A stretch of 64,000 nucleotides of DNA from JAWKHR01 sp041394725 (GTDB taxonomy: Bacteria > Acidobacteriota > Vicinamibacteria > Vicinamibacterales > SCN-69-37): contig JAWKHR010000008.1 in NCBI GenBank assembly GCA_041394725.1, positions 1-64,000 on the forward strand. Direction: 5' to 3'. The translations under genes and the position numbers were made by a program. This document shows, one piece after another, positions 55,147 through 64,000 of this stretch (positions are counted from its first letter, which is position 1; every line of letters starts with the position of its first letter). Under the pieces are notes generated by a model. It searched no databases, was not told the DNA's origin, and was given only the letters and a program-made list of their open reading frames with translations.

Positions 55147-56365
55147 ATGCCCGGGTTCACCCGTTCCCCCTGACACCCTGACGGCCGGCGTCCCCTCCCC
55201 GATCTCGCCCGCGAGGCCGGCACGCCGCTGCACGTCTACAGCGGCCCCCTGATGGACGCGCGCTACCGCGCCCCTGGGCGAGGCGTTCGCGGCGTATCCG
55301 CCACCGCCTCCACTACGCGCTGAAGGCGAATTCGACCCTCGCCGTCGTGCGGCGCCTGCGAGCAACCGGCGCGTCGGCCGACGCCAATTCCGGCGGCGAA
55401 ATCCGAGTCGCGCTCCGCGCCGGCTTCACCCCCGAGATCGGCGTACCGGCGTGGGCAAGACGCGCGGTGAGCTGGACCGCGCCGTGGCGTTGGGCGTCCG
55501 CGCGATCAACGTCGAGTCGCCCGGCGGGCCGGACCGCCTGGCCGCGCTGGCCCGCGCGCGCGGCACGACCGCCCGCATCGCGGTGCGCGTGAACGGACAT
55601 CGACGCCGAGAGCCATCCGCACATCTCGACGGGACGGCGGGCCAGCAAGTTCGGCGTGTCGATGGCGGAGGCCGCCACGATGATCCGCGGCCCGACGCGA
55701 CGCGCTGCGCGTGGTCGGCCTGCACGTGCACATCGGGTCGCAGCTCTGCCTCGACCCGGTGTCGAAGGCGGCGGGCGCGGTTGTCGAGCTGGCGGGCACG
55801 CTCGCCGCCGACGGCATCGTGCTCGAGCACCTCGACATCGGCGGCGGCCTCGGCATCGCCTACGAGCCCGGGCAGCCGGTCGTGGACGTGGCCGACCGCG
55901 CGCGATCCTCGATCCGTCCGGTCCACCGGACTCGAGCTGCTGCTGGGCCGCAGCCGGTGGATCGTCGGCCCGGCCGGCGTCCTGCTGACGACGGTCGTCG
56001 ACCTCAAGCGGCATCCCGACGGCGGCTGGTTCGTCATCTGCGACGCGGGCATGACCGACCTGATGCGCCCCGCGCTCTACCAGGCGTGGCACGGCATCGA
56101 GCCGGTCGTGCCGCGACCGGAGTGCCGCGAGGGTACCCGTGCGACGTGGTCGGGCCAGTGTGCGAGACGGCCGACGCGTTCGCCGCTCCGCCGGCTGCGC
56201 AACGCCGGTCGAGGTGGGCGACGTGCTGGCGATTGTGACACCAGCGCCTACGGCTCGGTGATGGCCTCGAACTACAATCGGCGTCCGACCGCCGCCGAGG
56301 TGATGACCGACGCCGGCGCGTGGCGCGTGGTGCGCCGGCGAACGGTCGAAGGACCTGCTCCAGTG
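55147..56365 (+). pseudogene. lysA: Diaminopimelate decarboxylase, frameshifted
   Basis: The protein is recognisable from an ATG at 55147 (MPGFTR) through LAREAGTPLHVYSGPLMDAR, HYALKANSTLAVVRRLRATG (PLP lysine in YALKAN), ASADANSGGEIRVALRAG, then VVGLHVHIGSQLCLD, LEHLDIGGGLGIAYEPGQPV, WIVGPAGVLLTTVVDLK, FVICDAGMTDLMRPALYQA, and AYGSVMASNYNRRPTAAEVM. These are the standard LysA blocks in order, but at least six indels scatter them over three frames. LysA makes lysine from meso-diaminopimelate and is normally essential without external lysine. The pattern indicates sequence error. Confidence 0.87.
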
Positions 56366-56367
56366 GG

Positions 56368-56960
56368 ACGTAGGCGCTCATCGCGATCGAAGGCCTCGAC
56401 CAGAGCGGCAAGGAGACGCAGGCCAAGCAGCTCGAGCGCGGCTGACGCAGCTCGGCCACCGGGTGCAGCTGCTGTCGTTCCCGGACCTGAGACGTCGATC
56501 GGCGGGAGATCCGCGCGGCGCTCGCCGGTGAACGCGACTAACGCGCCGACACCTTGCGAGCGCTCTACGTCGCGAACCGGTTCAGTGCGGTGCGCTCGAG
56601 ACGTGGCATCGGCGCGGGCGACGTGGTCGTCTGCGATCCGGCCGTCGCCTCGAGCCTCGCCCTCGGCGAGACGCAGGGACTCGACGCGGACTGGTTGCGC
56701 CAGGTTCAGGCGCCGCTCCGAAGTCCGCTCGTCACCGTGCTCCTCGACATCGCACCGGAGACCGCGGTCGCCCGCGATCCACCGGCGCGACCGGTTCCGA
56801 GCGACCTGGCGCTGCTCGGCCGCGTACGAAGCTTCGCCGCGCCGGCGTCGCGCCGACTGGGTCTCATCGACGCGGAACAGTCGCGCGACGACGTCACGGC
56901 GGCGGTGGCGTCTGCCACGGCTCGGGCCACCGTCAGCGCCCGCGCGCTCCTGGCCGCCGC
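56368..56960 (+). pseudogene. tmk: Thymidylate kinase, frameshifted
   Basis: Blocks in order: FIAIEGLDQSGKETQAKQLE-like start (sequence IAIEGLDQSGKETQAKQLE is directly visible) with a P-loop, LTQLGHRVQLLSFPD, DTLRALYVANRF, IGAGDVVVCD, SSLALGETQGLDADWLRQVQ, VTVLLDIAPETAVAR and a C-terminal helix. Several indels separate them. Tmk phosphorylates dTMP and is essential. The start lies a few bases after the lysA end. The 3' end converges on comF near 56.9 kb and the exact stop cannot be placed. Confidence 0.75.
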
Positions 56961-57650
56961 CCACGCACGGAGCGCGGCTGCACGCCTCGAGCGTCGCGCC
57001 GGTCGTCATCACGTCGTCCTGGCACCTGCGCGGTTGCACGCCGGCAGCAGTGACTCGGCGGCCGCCGCACCAGAGCGCGCAAGCCGAACGCCGCTGCGCG
57101 GCACACGTTGGCCGCGCGCCGGGACGCCAGGAGCCCGGCCTGCGACCCGAGCACGCGTCTGCAGCACGCGCCAGACCGGCAGGCCAGTCCGCGCGCGAGG
57201 TCGTCGGCCTGGTTGAACCCGCGCGACGAGGCGCCGGGGACGCGACGGGACGGGCACAACCGCGTCGGCATCCTCGGCGAGCACGTCGGCGCCGGCGTCA
57301 CTGCATCCGTGCGGCAAGCGCCGGCGCCAGCGCGCGGCGGCCGCCGAACTTGAAGGCGTGCACGATCTCGCGCAGCGCGCCTCGTGACGGCCGACGCTGC
57401 GCGCCGGGGCCAGCCCAGCCGGCAGCGCGCAGAGCGAGGCCGGCCGCGCGCCACGCCCGGGCAGGACGTCGCCGCGGCGAGCGCACCAGGGCCGGGGTCA
57501 TCAGCGGGAGTGCGTGCCAGCAGGCGTCGCGAATGACCCGGCGAGCGGGTGATCGAGCCGCGCAGGCCAGGCGAGCGGGCGCCAGCGGCAGGCGGACGGC
57601 GAGGTTGGCGGGGGCGGACAGCGTCTCCGCCGGACCGGAGTGCAAGGCGG
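56925..57650 (-). pseudogene. comF: ComF-family phosphoribosyltransferase-like protein, frameshifted
   Basis: Read on the minus strand across frames: a degenerate zinc-finger region with [15 protein letters not shown], then GALREIVHAFKFGGRRALAP, VVPVPSRPRRLVARVQPGRR in one frame and RGFNQADDLARGL in another, and DDVMTTGATLEACSRA with the PRPP-binding loop, followed by LTVARAVADATAAV. These match ComF, linked to DNA uptake, and fit with dprA nearby. Boundaries are approximate. Several indels. Confidence 0.72.
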
Positions 57651-57699
57651 CTGCCAGTCACCGGCACGCGGGATCGCGCGCCGGGGTCGCGGGACGTGG

Positions 57700-58208
57700 C
57701 AGTTTCCGCAACCGTCCCGCCGGATCGAACTGGCCTTCGATCCATCGGCGCCGCCCCACAGGCGCTCCAGCCCGTAGAACTCGCGCGTCGCCGGGGTGAA
57801 GACGTGCACGATGAAGTCGAAGTAGTCGATGAGCACCCACTCCGCCGAGCGCGCGCGCCCTCGACGAGGGACGGACGCGGCCCTGCTAGCGCCTCCTGGA
57901 CGGCCTCCGCAGATCGCGTGGACCTGGCGCAGGTTCAGACCCGAGACGATCAAGGAAGTAGTCGGTGAACGCCGACGCGCCGCGCAGGTCGAGGATGATC
58001 GGGTGGCCGACATATGCTTGTCGAGCGGCGGCCAGCGCCGCCCGCGTCGGCCAGGACCTTCGGCGTCCCGCCCCGGCGCGACTTCGGCTTCGCGGACTCG
58101 ACCGGACGCGGCGCGGAGGCCGACGCCTTCTGGGCCGAGGACTTCGTCTTCGAGGAACGGGTGCAGGGCGGTGGCGGAGGACTTCGTGCGGGATTGCGAC
58201 TTGCTCAT
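57700..58208 (-). pseudogene. rsfS: Ribosome silencing factor RsfS, frameshifted
   Basis: ATG 58208 overlaps the nadD stop (ATGA). After a long charged N-terminus ([18 protein letters not shown]), the RsfS domain reads [20 protein letters not shown] in one frame, then [34 protein letters not shown] and [11 protein letters not shown] in another. RsfS binds uL14 and blocks subunit joining during starvation. The nadD-rsfS order is the usual one. At least two indels. Confidence 0.82.
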
Positions 58209-58876
58209 GCGACTCCTGTCGGGCCGTACAGCCCGTTCCGGGCGATGTAGTCGGCCACGGCCGGCGGCACCAGGCCCACGAGCGACGCGCCGGCACCGGC
58301 ACGCGCGCGGATGTCCGTCGACGAGACCGGCGCCGTCGCCGCGTCCACCAACAAGATAGCCGGTTCCGGTGGCAGCGCGCACGGCGCGTCGTGCATGCGG
58401 CCGGCGAGCGCCGGCAGGTCCTCGCGCAGGCGGTACACCGGGTACGACGGGCGGGACACCGCCGCGAAGTGGCACCGGTCCAGGAGGCGCGGGTAGTCCT
58501 TCCAGATCGGCACGTCACGCAACGCATCGGCGCCCGTGATGAAGACGAGCCGCCCGAGATCCACACCGGACGCTTCGAGTCGATCGAGAGTGGCCGTCGT
58601 GAAGGACGGCTCGGTCAGGTCCATCTCGAGATCCGACAGTCGCAGATGCGCGTCGTCCTGCACGGCGAGCGCGACCATCGCGAACCGGTGTGCCGCCGAT
58701 GCGCGCGGGTGCGTGCGATGCGGCGGGCGACCCGCCGGCACGACCAGCACGTGATCGAGCCCGAGCGCCGTCCGTGCCGCGCGCGCGACGTCGAGGTGCC
58801 CCAGGTGAATCGGATCGAACGTCCCGCCGAGCAGGCCGAGCGCCGCCGGCCGTGGACGCCCGGTGACCGCGGCCAT
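58205..58876 (-). CDS. nadD: Nicotinate-nucleotide adenylyltransferase
   Basis: A 223-residue enzyme of NAD synthesis, adenylating nicotinate mononucleotide. The nucleotidyltransferase signature [12 protein letters not shown] is near the N-terminus, [16 protein letters not shown] follows, [20 protein letters not shown] is the middle block, and the end box is [14 protein letters not shown]. The ATG overlaps the obg stop by ATGA; the stop overlaps the rsfS start. The gene is intact, marking the edge of the disrupted stretch at 53.8-58.2 kb. Confidence 0.96.
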   Translation of the reverse strand: MAAVTGRPRPAALGLLGGTFDPIHLGHLDVARAARTALGLDHVLVVPAGRPPHRTHPRASAAHRFAMVALAVQDDAHLRLSDLEMDLTEPSFTTATLDRLEASGVDLGRLVFITGADALRDVPIWKDYPRLLDRCHFAAVSRPSYPVYRLREDLPALAGRMHDAPCALPPEPAILLVDAATAPVSSTDIRARAGAGASLVGLVPPAVADYIARNGLYGPTGVA

Positions 58877-59922
58877 CAGGACGCCTCCGCGTCGGGCTGG
58901 CGGGCCACCTCGCGCCACATGGCTTCCGTCAGCGCGTCGAGCCCCTCGCCGGTGACGCACGAGATGGGGAACAGCGGTACGGCGAGTGCGTCGAGGTGCG
59001 CGCGCAGGCGCGCGAGGCGGTCCGGATCGTCGAGCGCGTCGATCTTGTTCGCTGCCGCGATCCTCGGCTTGTCGGCGAGCGCCACGGCCGACGCGTCGCC
59101 TCCGCCGGCGAACCGCTCGAGCTCGCGACAGATGACGTCGAAGTCGTGGACCGGATCGCGACCGGTCGCCGACGAGACGTCGATCACGTGGACCAGGACC
59201 TTCGTGCGTTCCAGGTGCGCCAGGAAACGTGTGCCCAGCCCGTGGCCCTCGTGCGCGCCCTCGATCAGGCCCGGGACGTCGGCGATGACGAACGACCGGT
59301 CGTCGCTCAGTTGCACGACGCCGAGGTTTGGCGTCAGCGTGGTGAACGGATAGTCGGCGATCTTCGGGCGCGCCGCCGACAGCCTGGAGATCAGCGTGCT
59401 CTTGCCGGCGTTGGGAAAGCCGACGAGCCCGACGTCGGCCAGCAGCTTCAGGCGGAGGCGCAGGATGCGCTCCTCGCCGGCCTCGCCGGGCTCCGTGCGG
59501 CGTGGCGCGCGGTTGGTGGCCGTCGCGAACGCCGCGTTGCCGCGGCCGCCCCGACCGCCGCGCGCCACCAGCACGCGGTCACCGACCGCCGCCAGGTCGG
59601 CGAGTGGGACCAGGTCGTCGTCGGCCAGCTTCTCGTAGACCGTCGTGCCCGGCGGCACCTCGAGGACGAGGTCCCCGCCGTCGCGGCCGGTCCGGTTGGA
59701 GCCTTCGCCGTGGCGGCCGCGCTCGGCCTTGAATTCGGGATGGAAGCGGTAGTTGACGAGGGTGTTCAGGTGCAGACTGGCGACGAGGAAGATCGACCCG
59801 CCGTGCCCGCCGTCGCCGCCGTTCGGCCCGCCGCGGGGCACGAACTTCTCGCGGCGGAAGCTGAGGCAGCCATTGCCGCCGCCGCCGGCCGTGACGTGGA
59901 TGTCGACTTCGTCGACAAACAT
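58876..59922 (-). CDS. obg: Obg GTPase (ribosome assembly)
   Basis: A 348-residue GTPase. The glycine-rich Obg fold fills ~1-158 (ITAGGGGNGCLSFRREKFVP, GGDGGHGGSIFLVA). The GTPase domain starts near 160, with G1 GFPNAGKSTL, switch I TTLTPNLGVV, G3 DVPGLIEGAHEGHGLG and G4 in AANKIDALD. No long C-terminal OCT domain. It assists large-subunit assembly and is essential in most bacteria. It sits in the rplU-rpmA-obg-nadD-rsfS order common to bacteria. Confidence 0.97.
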   Translation of the reverse strand: MFVDEVDIHVTAGGGGNGCLSFRREKFVPRGGPNGGDGGHGGSIFLVASLHLNTLVNYRFHPEFKAERGRHGEGSNRTGRDGGDLVLEVPPGTTVYEKLADDDLVPLADLAAVGDRVLVARGGRGGRGNAAFATATNRAPRRTEPGEAGEERILRLRLKLLADVGLVGFPNAGKSTLISRLSAARPKIADYPFTTLTPNLGVVQLSDDRSFVIADVPGLIEGAHEGHGLGTRFLAHLERTKVLVHVIDVSSATGRDPVHDFDVICRELERFAGGGDASAVALADKPRIAAANKIDALDDPDRLARLRAHLDALAVPLFPISCVTGEGLDALTEAMWREVARQPDAEAS

Positions 59923-59975
59923 CGGACTTCAGCGGCGGGACGCCCGGCCGGGAGGCAGGGCCGTCCCGTGGACCT

Positions 59976-60248
59976 TCAGGACTTCGCGGCGTCGTCGAGC
60001 GGCAGGACGGAGATCACCCGGCCGCGCGAGCCGTGGTCGCTGAACTTCACCCGGCCCGAGACCTTGGCGAACAGCGTGTCGTCCTTGCCCAGCCCGACGT
60101 TGACGCCCGGCTTGAACCGGCGGCCGCGCTGACGCACGAGGATCGAGCCGCCGGTCACGACGTTGCCGTCGAACCGCTTGACGCCGAGCCTCTGCGACTG
60201 GCTGTCGCGGCCGTTGCGGGAACTGCCCTGTCCTTTTTTGTGAGCCAT
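59976..60248 (-). CDS. rpmA: 50S ribosomal protein bL27
   Basis: A 90-residue protein, [20 protein letters not shown] followed by [20 protein letters not shown] and [17 protein letters not shown]. The N-terminal tail reaches the peptidyl-transferase centre. Follows rplU by 14 bases. Confidence 0.98.
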   Translation of the reverse strand: MAHKKGQGSSRNGRDSQSQRLGVKRFDGNVVTGGSILVRQRGRRFKPGVNVGLGKDDTLFAKVSGRVKFSDHGSRGRVISVLPLDDAAKS

Positions 60249-60262
60249 GACGTCTTCGACTG

Positions 60263-60577
60263 CTACTGGTTAATCGCGGTGATGGACACCTGGGTCTTCT
60301 GCGTCCGGTGCCCCCGGGTCCGGCGGTAGTGCTTGCGCCGCTTCATCTTGAAGACCCGGATCTTCTTTTCCTTCACCTGGGCCTCGACCTTCGCGGTGAC
60401 GGTCGCGCCGGCGACGTAGGGCGAGCCGGCGACGATCGCGCCGTCGGCGGTCTCGATGAGCAGCACGCGGTCGAACGTGATCTCGGCGCCGGGCTCGGCG
60501 TCGAGACGGTCGACCTTGATCCGGGTGCCGGGCTCGACCTTGGCCTGCCGGCCGCCGGCTTCAACGATGGCGAACAT
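60263..60577 (-). CDS. rplU: 50S ribosomal protein bL21
   Basis: A 104-residue protein beginning [20 protein letters not shown], with [20 protein letters not shown] and ending [23 protein letters not shown] 60577 is the family start; a longer in-frame start has no support. First gene of the rplU-rpmA-obg operon, from the promoter at 60651-60680; a ~70-base leader separates them. Confidence 0.98.
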   Translation of the reverse strand: MFAIVEAGGRQAKVEPGTRIKVDRLDAEPGAEITFDRVLLIETADGAIVAGSPYVAGATVTAKVEAQVKEKKIRVFKMKRRKHYRRTRGHRTQKTQVSITAINQ

Positions 60578-60650
60578 CTTCGATGGCTCCCGCCCCGCGA
60601 GACGCGCGAGGCCCACACGGAGCCGCCGAGCGGCCGCTCCGGAACCTCCA

Positions 60651-60680
60651 AGGCTACCATCCTGGGGCCGGGCCGGGCAA
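60651..60680 (-). promoter_or_regulatory. Promoter TTGCCC-18-TAGCCT for rplU
   Basis: Minus-strand TTGCCC (60680-60675) and TAGCCT (60656-60651), spaced 18 bases; the same -10 and spacing as the aldolase promoter at 40275. Confidence 0.45.
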
Positions 60681-60768
60681 GCTCGGACCGGGAGGCAGAC
60701 CCGACCCGGGTCCGGACGGCCCGTCGCGGCCGCCGGGCCCCGGGGCTGCCGGACGACCCGGTCCCCGG

Positions 60769-61506
60769 CTACTTCAGAAGGAAACGGGTGCCCCGGATCT
60801 TCTGGGTGCTCAGCGTGTTGAGGAACGAGGGCAGGACCTTGTCCATCAGCTCGAAGTATGAGGACAGGGCGGGAACCGTCTGGCCCGAGGCGTAGAGGGT
60901 CTCCTCGTGGAAGGCCTCGGAGTAGAGCTGTTCGCCGGTCCGACCGTCGATGAACACGAACTTCGGCGTGAGCGCGAAGCCTTTCTGGTCCACGTACTGG
61001 CGCTGTTCGGCCGTCCGGGTGCGCCCGGTCGGGTCGACGTAGGTCTGCGGCGTGGAGAAGACCCCGCTCCGCGAGATCTCGCGGAACAGGACCGATCCGG
61101 TGACGATGAGCGCGCCCTGGTACTCGTCGCCCACCTTCTTCCAGTAGGCCGCGTCGTCGAAGAACTTCTCGTAGGCCTCGAGGTCGGCTTCGGTCGCCAT
61201 CGGGGCGCCGGCCAGCGCGGCGTTCTGGCGGCGGGCCTCGTCGGTCAGCGGCAGGACATCGGCGTCGATCACGGTCATGTCCGACCGCGAGCGGAGCTGG
61301 CTGCGCAGCAGGCGCGCCGTCTCCGTATTCGGATCGATGTTGTCGGCGCCACCCGAGAGGAACCCCGCGACGAGCACGCGGCGGAAGGGCGACACGTCGA
61401 TCTTCGCCTGGATCGGCGTCTCGACGGCGATCTCGTAGAAGCTCAGGCAGCCGGCCGAGGCCAGCGCCAGGACGAGGCTAGCGGCGGCGGCGGTTCTGGC
61501 GGTCAT
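60769..61506 (-). CDS. Lipoprotein of unknown function
   Basis: A 245-residue lipoprotein with lipobox ASAGC (AAAASLVLALASAGCLSFYE). The mature domain resembles CsgG/TolB-type periplasmic nucleotide-free folds only loosely: FRRVLVAGFLSGGADNIDPN, then TARLLRSQLRSRSDMTVIDA, YQGALIVTGSVLFREI, and LTPKFVFIDGRTGEQLYSE. That alternation fits an outer-membrane-associated lipoprotein, but no family can be named. The start overlaps the TPR gene by 29 bases, so they are co-transcribed. Confidence 0.82.
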   Translation of the reverse strand: MTARTAAAASLVLALASAGCLSFYEIAVETPIQAKIDVSPFRRVLVAGFLSGGADNIDPNTETARLLRSQLRSRSDMTVIDADVLPLTDEARRQNAALAGAPMATEADLEAYEKFFDDAAYWKKVGDEYQGALIVTGSVLFREISRSGVFSTPQTYVDPTGRTRTAEQRQYVDQKGFALTPKFVFIDGRTGEQLYSEAFHEETLYASGQTVPALSSYFELMDKVLPSFLNTLSTQKIRGTRFLLK

Positions 61507-61828
61507 AGATTTCCCTGAAGAGCTCGTAGTTGTTCTTGATGTACTGGTTGTCGGGCTCGATCTCGTTCGCCTTCTCGTAGGCCTTCCGCGCGTCGTCGAA
61601 CTTGCCCAGCTGTTCCTGCGCGACCCCGAGGTTGTTCCAGGCCGCGGCGTAGCTGTCGTCGATTTCCACGGCGCGCTCGAAGTACGTCACGGCCGAGTCC
61701 CACAGGCCCTTCTGGGCGAGCGAGATGCCGAACGTCACCTGATCCTTGGCGTCGGATCGGCGGTCCGCATAGGCGGGAGCCGTCACCGCGATCGCCAGGG
61801 CGATGATCAGCAGTGCCTTGATTCGCAT
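61478..61828 (-). CDS. Exported TPR-repeat protein
   Basis: A 116-residue protein with a cleavable signal peptide (MRIKALLIIALAIAVTAPAYA). Two to three tetratricopeptide repeats follow: VTFGISLAQKGLWDSAVTYF, ERAVEIDDSYAAAWNNLGVA and EQLGKFDDARKAYEKANEIE. Likely a periplasmic scaffold for the lipoprotein encoded by the overlapping downstream gene. A TATAGT -10 lies 19 bases upstream, with an AAGGGA ribosome site. Confidence 0.88.
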   Translation of the reverse strand: MRIKALLIIALAIAVTAPAYADRRSDAKDQVTFGISLAQKGLWDSAVTYFERAVEIDDSYAAAWNNLGVAQEQLGKFDDARKAYEKANEIEPDNQYIKNNYELFREIYDRQNRRRR

Positions 61829-61846
61829 GGGGTGTCCCTTGGGCCC

Positions 61847-61852
61847 ACTATA
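61847..61852 (-). promoter_or_regulatory. -10 hexamer TATAGT for the TPR gene
   Basis: Minus-strand TATAGT, 18 bases before ATG 61828; a close match to TATAAT. No clear -35. Confidence 0.5.
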
Positions 61853-62016
61853 CCCGTCCCGGCGGCCGTTCGCACCCCGGATCTCGTCACGATCGGGAGG
61901 CGGCAGAACGTCCGAATACCACCGCACGACCGATTGACGAATCTGCAACATCGGTCCCGCGGCACCCGATTCACCGGGGCGCGTCCGGTGGCACGCCGGC
62001 TGCAACTCGGCCGCGC

Positions 62017-63141
62017 GTGACGGCCGCCACGCCCGACGTCCCACCCAATCACGATTCTGAGATCGTGGCTCTCGCCCTGCTCCGGCCGGGCGGCGACACG
62101 CGGCCCGCCAGGCTGCTGCGCGAGGCCGCCATCCTCCAGGCGCCAGCCGGAGAATGGCTCGACCGGCTGATCGAGGCGCTCGGCGTCCCGCCGGAGGATC
62201 GGCCGGCTCGCCGGCGTGAGGCACGGCAGCGGGCTGAGGAAGCGATGAATCGGGCCCGCGCCCTCGGCCTGGGACTGGTGACCTGCCTCAGCGCGGACTA
62301 TCCGCCCTGGCTCGCCCAGATTCCGGACCCGCCGCCCGCGCTCTGGCTCGCGGGTGACGCGGGCGCCCTTCGGCGAACGGCCGTGGCGATCGTGGGATCA
62401 CGGGATGCCTCGCCGGCGGGTCTCGCGGCGTCTCGGCGTCTCGGCCGGGACCTCGCCCGCTCCGGCGTGGTGGTCGTCAGCGGCCTGGCCCGCGGGATCG
62501 ACGCCGCGGCGCACGAAGGTTGCCTCGAGGGCGGGGGCGTGACGGTGGCGGTCCTGGGGGGCGGGCTGAATCGTTTGTACCCCCACGAGCATCACACCCT
62601 GGCAGAGGCCATCCGTACACGGGGCGCCCTGGTCACCGAGCAGCCTCCCGACACGCCGCCGCTGCCGCTCCATTTTCCCCGCCGCAACCGCATCATCTCG
62701 GGGCTGTCCCGCGCGGTGGTCGTCGTGGAAGCGGCCGAGCGGAGCGGTTCCCTGATTACGGCCAAGGCGGCGCTCGAGCAGGGCAGGGACGTGCTGGCGG
62801 TTCCCGGGGGCATCGCCTCGGGTCGCCATCGGGGCTGCCACGCCCTCATAAAGGATGGTGCGAGACTGGTCGAGACTGTGAACGACGTTCTCGAGGAGAT
62901 CGGCTGGGTCGGCCCAGCCACTTCAGCGGGAGCCGATTCAGGTAAGCTTCCTGTTATCAGTTATTTGCAGGAAGCGATGGCCGGCGAGGCGGTCTGCACG
63001 CTCGATGAACTGGTCGAGCGGGTGGCCCGGCCGGCCCCGGCGATCCTGGCCGAACTGGCCACGCTGGAACTGTCCGGACACGTCCGGCGGATCGGCGGCG
63101 GTCATTTTGTCTGGATCGACGGACCTGTTATGGATAGATAG
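62017..63141 (+). CDS. dprA: DNA processing protein DprA
   Basis: A 374-residue protein. A SAM-like N-terminus is followed by the Rossmann DprA fold (~115-310): AIVGSRDASPAG, VVVSGLARGIDAAAHEGCLE, TVAVLGGGLNRLYPHEH, FPRRNRIISGLSRAVVVVEA and SGSLITAKAALEQGRDVLAV, the single-strand DNA site. A winged-helix C-terminus follows (LDELVERVARPAPAILAELA). DprA loads RecA on incoming DNA during transformation. The GTG start at 62017 is used. Together with the damaged comF nearby this hints at competence functions. Confidence 0.95.
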   Translation: MTAATPDVPPNHDSEIVALALLRPGGDTRPARLLREAAILQAPAGEWLDRLIEALGVPPEDRPARRREARQRAEEAMNRARALGLGLVTCLSADYPPWLAQIPDPPPALWLAGDAGALRRTAVAIVGSRDASPAGLAASRRLGRDLARSGVVVVSGLARGIDAAAHEGCLEGGGVTVAVLGGGLNRLYPHEHHTLAEAIRTRGALVTEQPPDTPPLPLHFPRRNRIISGLSRAVVVVEAAERSGSLITAKAALEQGRDVLAVPGGIASGRHRGCHALIKDGARLVETVNDVLEEIGWVGPATSAGADSGKLPVISYLQEAMAGEAVCTLDELVERVARPAPAILAELATLELSGHVRRIGGGHFVWIDGPVMDR

Positions 63142-63155
63142 AGCGAAGGGCATCT

Positions 63156-64000
63156 ATGGCAAAGGCACTGGTCGTGGTCGAATCGCCTGCCAAGGCGAAG
63201 ACCATCAACAAGTATCTCGGGCGCGATTTCAAGGTCATCGCGTCGATGGGGCACGTCCGCGACCTGCCGAAGAGCAAGCTGGGCGTCGACGTCGAGGCCG
63301 ATTTCGCGCCGGAATACGTCGTGCTGCCGGACCGCCAGAAGGTCATCAAGGAGCTGAAGGACGCCGCCAAGGTGGCCACGGACATCTACGTCGCGACCGA
63401 CCCGGACCGCGAGGGTGAGGCCATCGGCTGGCACCTGGCGGCCGAGCTCAGCGCCGCTGCCCGCAAGAAGGTGCGGCGGCTGATGTTCAACGAGATCACG
63501 AAGAAGGCCATCCTGGAGGCGATCAAGCACCCGGGCGAGATCGACCAGCGGATGGTGGACGCGCAGCAGGCGCGGCGCGTCCTGGACCGGCTGGTCGGCT
63601 ACAAGATCAGCCCGATCCTCTGGGACAAGGTCCGGCGCGGGCTGTCGGCCGGACGGGTCCAGTCGGTCGCGCTCAAGCTGATCTGCGATCGCGAGCGCGA
63701 AATCGAGGCGTTCGTCGCCGAGGAGTACTGGCACATCACCGCACGCCTCGTCGAGGCCGGGTCGGGCGACGCCGGCCAGGAGTTCGACGCGCGGCTGGCC
63801 CGCAAGGGCGATGCGGCCATCAAGGTCCGCAACGAGGCCGAGGCGAAGGCGATCCTCGACGACCTGTCGAAGGCGGACTTCGTCGTCTCGTCGGTCGCGA
63901 CGAAGGAGCGGAAGAAGCATGCCGCGCCGCCCTTCATCACGAGCAAGCTGCAGCAGGCGTCGCGCTTTCCGGTCAAGAAGACGATGATGATCGCGCAGCA
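63156..64000 (+). CDS. topA: DNA topoisomerase I, N-terminal part
   Basis: ATG 63156 opens an open frame that runs to the window edge (about 281 codons). The TOPRIM domain shows LVVVESPAKAKTINKYLG and ATDPDREGEAIGWHLA, the DxDxxE metal site. The next segment MFNEITKKAILEAIKHPG, ARRVLDRLVGYKISPILW and GLSAGRVQSVALKLICDRE precede the active Tyr, which lies beyond the window. TopA relaxes negative supercoils. It starts 14 bases after the dprA stop; dprA-topA is a common order. Confidence 0.97.
   Translation, partial: MAKALVVVESPAKAKTINKYLGRDFKVIASMGHVRDLPKSKLGVDVEADFAPEYVVLPDRQKVIKELKDAAKVATDIYVATDPDREGEAIGWHLAAELSAAARKKVRRLMFNEITKKAILEAIKHPGEIDQRMVDAQQARRVLDRLVGYKISPILWDKVRRGLSAGRVQSVALKLICDREREIEAFVAEEYWHITARLVEAGSGDAGQEFDARLARKGDAAIKVRNEAEAKAILDDLSKADFVVSSVATKERKKHAAPPFITSKLQQASRFPVKKTMMIAQ

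Noticed and set aside
53757..58208. Real multi-gene decay after loss of selection
   Set aside because: The indels hit essential tmk and lysA together with several unrelated genes in one sharply bounded stretch, while motifs remain intact; sequence error explains it better.

Overview
The window is a GC-rich chromosomal segment from a Gram-negative bacterium. The evidence is lpxC, several lipobox lipoproteins, two ADOP-type (acidobacterial duplicated orphan permease) MacB/FtsX permeases, two PadR regulators, four or more secreted beta-sandwich or GRG-rich enzymes, and a subtilase with WGN-type C-terminal repeats. Together these point to Acidobacteriota, most likely the Vicinamibacteria class. 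The placement is inferred from family knowledge; no 16S gene is present. I saw no tRNA, rRNA, CRISPR array, insertion sequence or prophage.

Layout. 1-7.1 kb: the end of a three-domain RidA protein, a TudS-DUF1722 fusion, a PadR regulator, a secreted carboxypeptidase-regulatory-like protein, a MATE exporter, and a minus-strand pair made of a fulvocin C-like Cys-rich bacteriocin precursor and a membrane-anchored thioredoxin-like protein. 7.4-15.7 kb: a secreted S9 peptidase, an ADOP permease, an M23 peptidase, a PGM1-like peptide ligase, and a 51-residue metallothionein. 15.7-24.7 kb: lepB-ispG, a PadR/ADOP pair with a perfect palindromic operator, a glycine-zipper secreted protein, an M19 dipeptidase and an SH3 protein. 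24.7-29 kb: two coupled secreted carboxypeptidase-regulatory-like proteins and a GNAT acetyltransferase. 29.3-36.2 kb: a minus-strand block of S8 subtilase with GLVWGN repeats, a membrane HD-GYP protein and a sigma-54 activator with a TPR-like N-terminus. 36.6-44.6 kb: a peptide-type ABC importer without ATPase genes, a DapA/HOGA-like aldolase, a glyoxylate-type aminotransferase, an M48 protease and MtgA. 44.6-53.8 kb: an NlpC/P60 lipoprotein, HNH nuclease, NHL propeller protein, NhaC antiporter, CoA transferase, UvrA and LpxC. 53.8-58.2 kb: a run of genes (unknown protein, STAS, ECF sigma factor, lysA, tmk, comF, rsfS) that are all recognisable and all broken by small indels. 58.2-64 kb: intact nadD, obg, rpmA, rplU, a lipoprotein and a TPR protein, then dprA and the start of topA.

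How it fits together. Most of the window is housekeeping (ribosome, envelope, isoprenoid, DNA repair) mixed with secreted peptidases and peptide uptake, as in a soil degrader of proteinaceous material. Many monocistronic genes carry a TAnnnT -10 hexamer whose predicted start site falls on or next to the start codon, which suggests common leaderless transcription. The most unusual content is the fulvocin-like bacteriocin/thioredoxin pair, the repeat-bearing subtilase with its neighbouring signalling genes, and the small metallothionein. The frameshifts in essential genes at 54-58 kb look like local assembly error rather than gene decay; the subtilase is broken in the same way.
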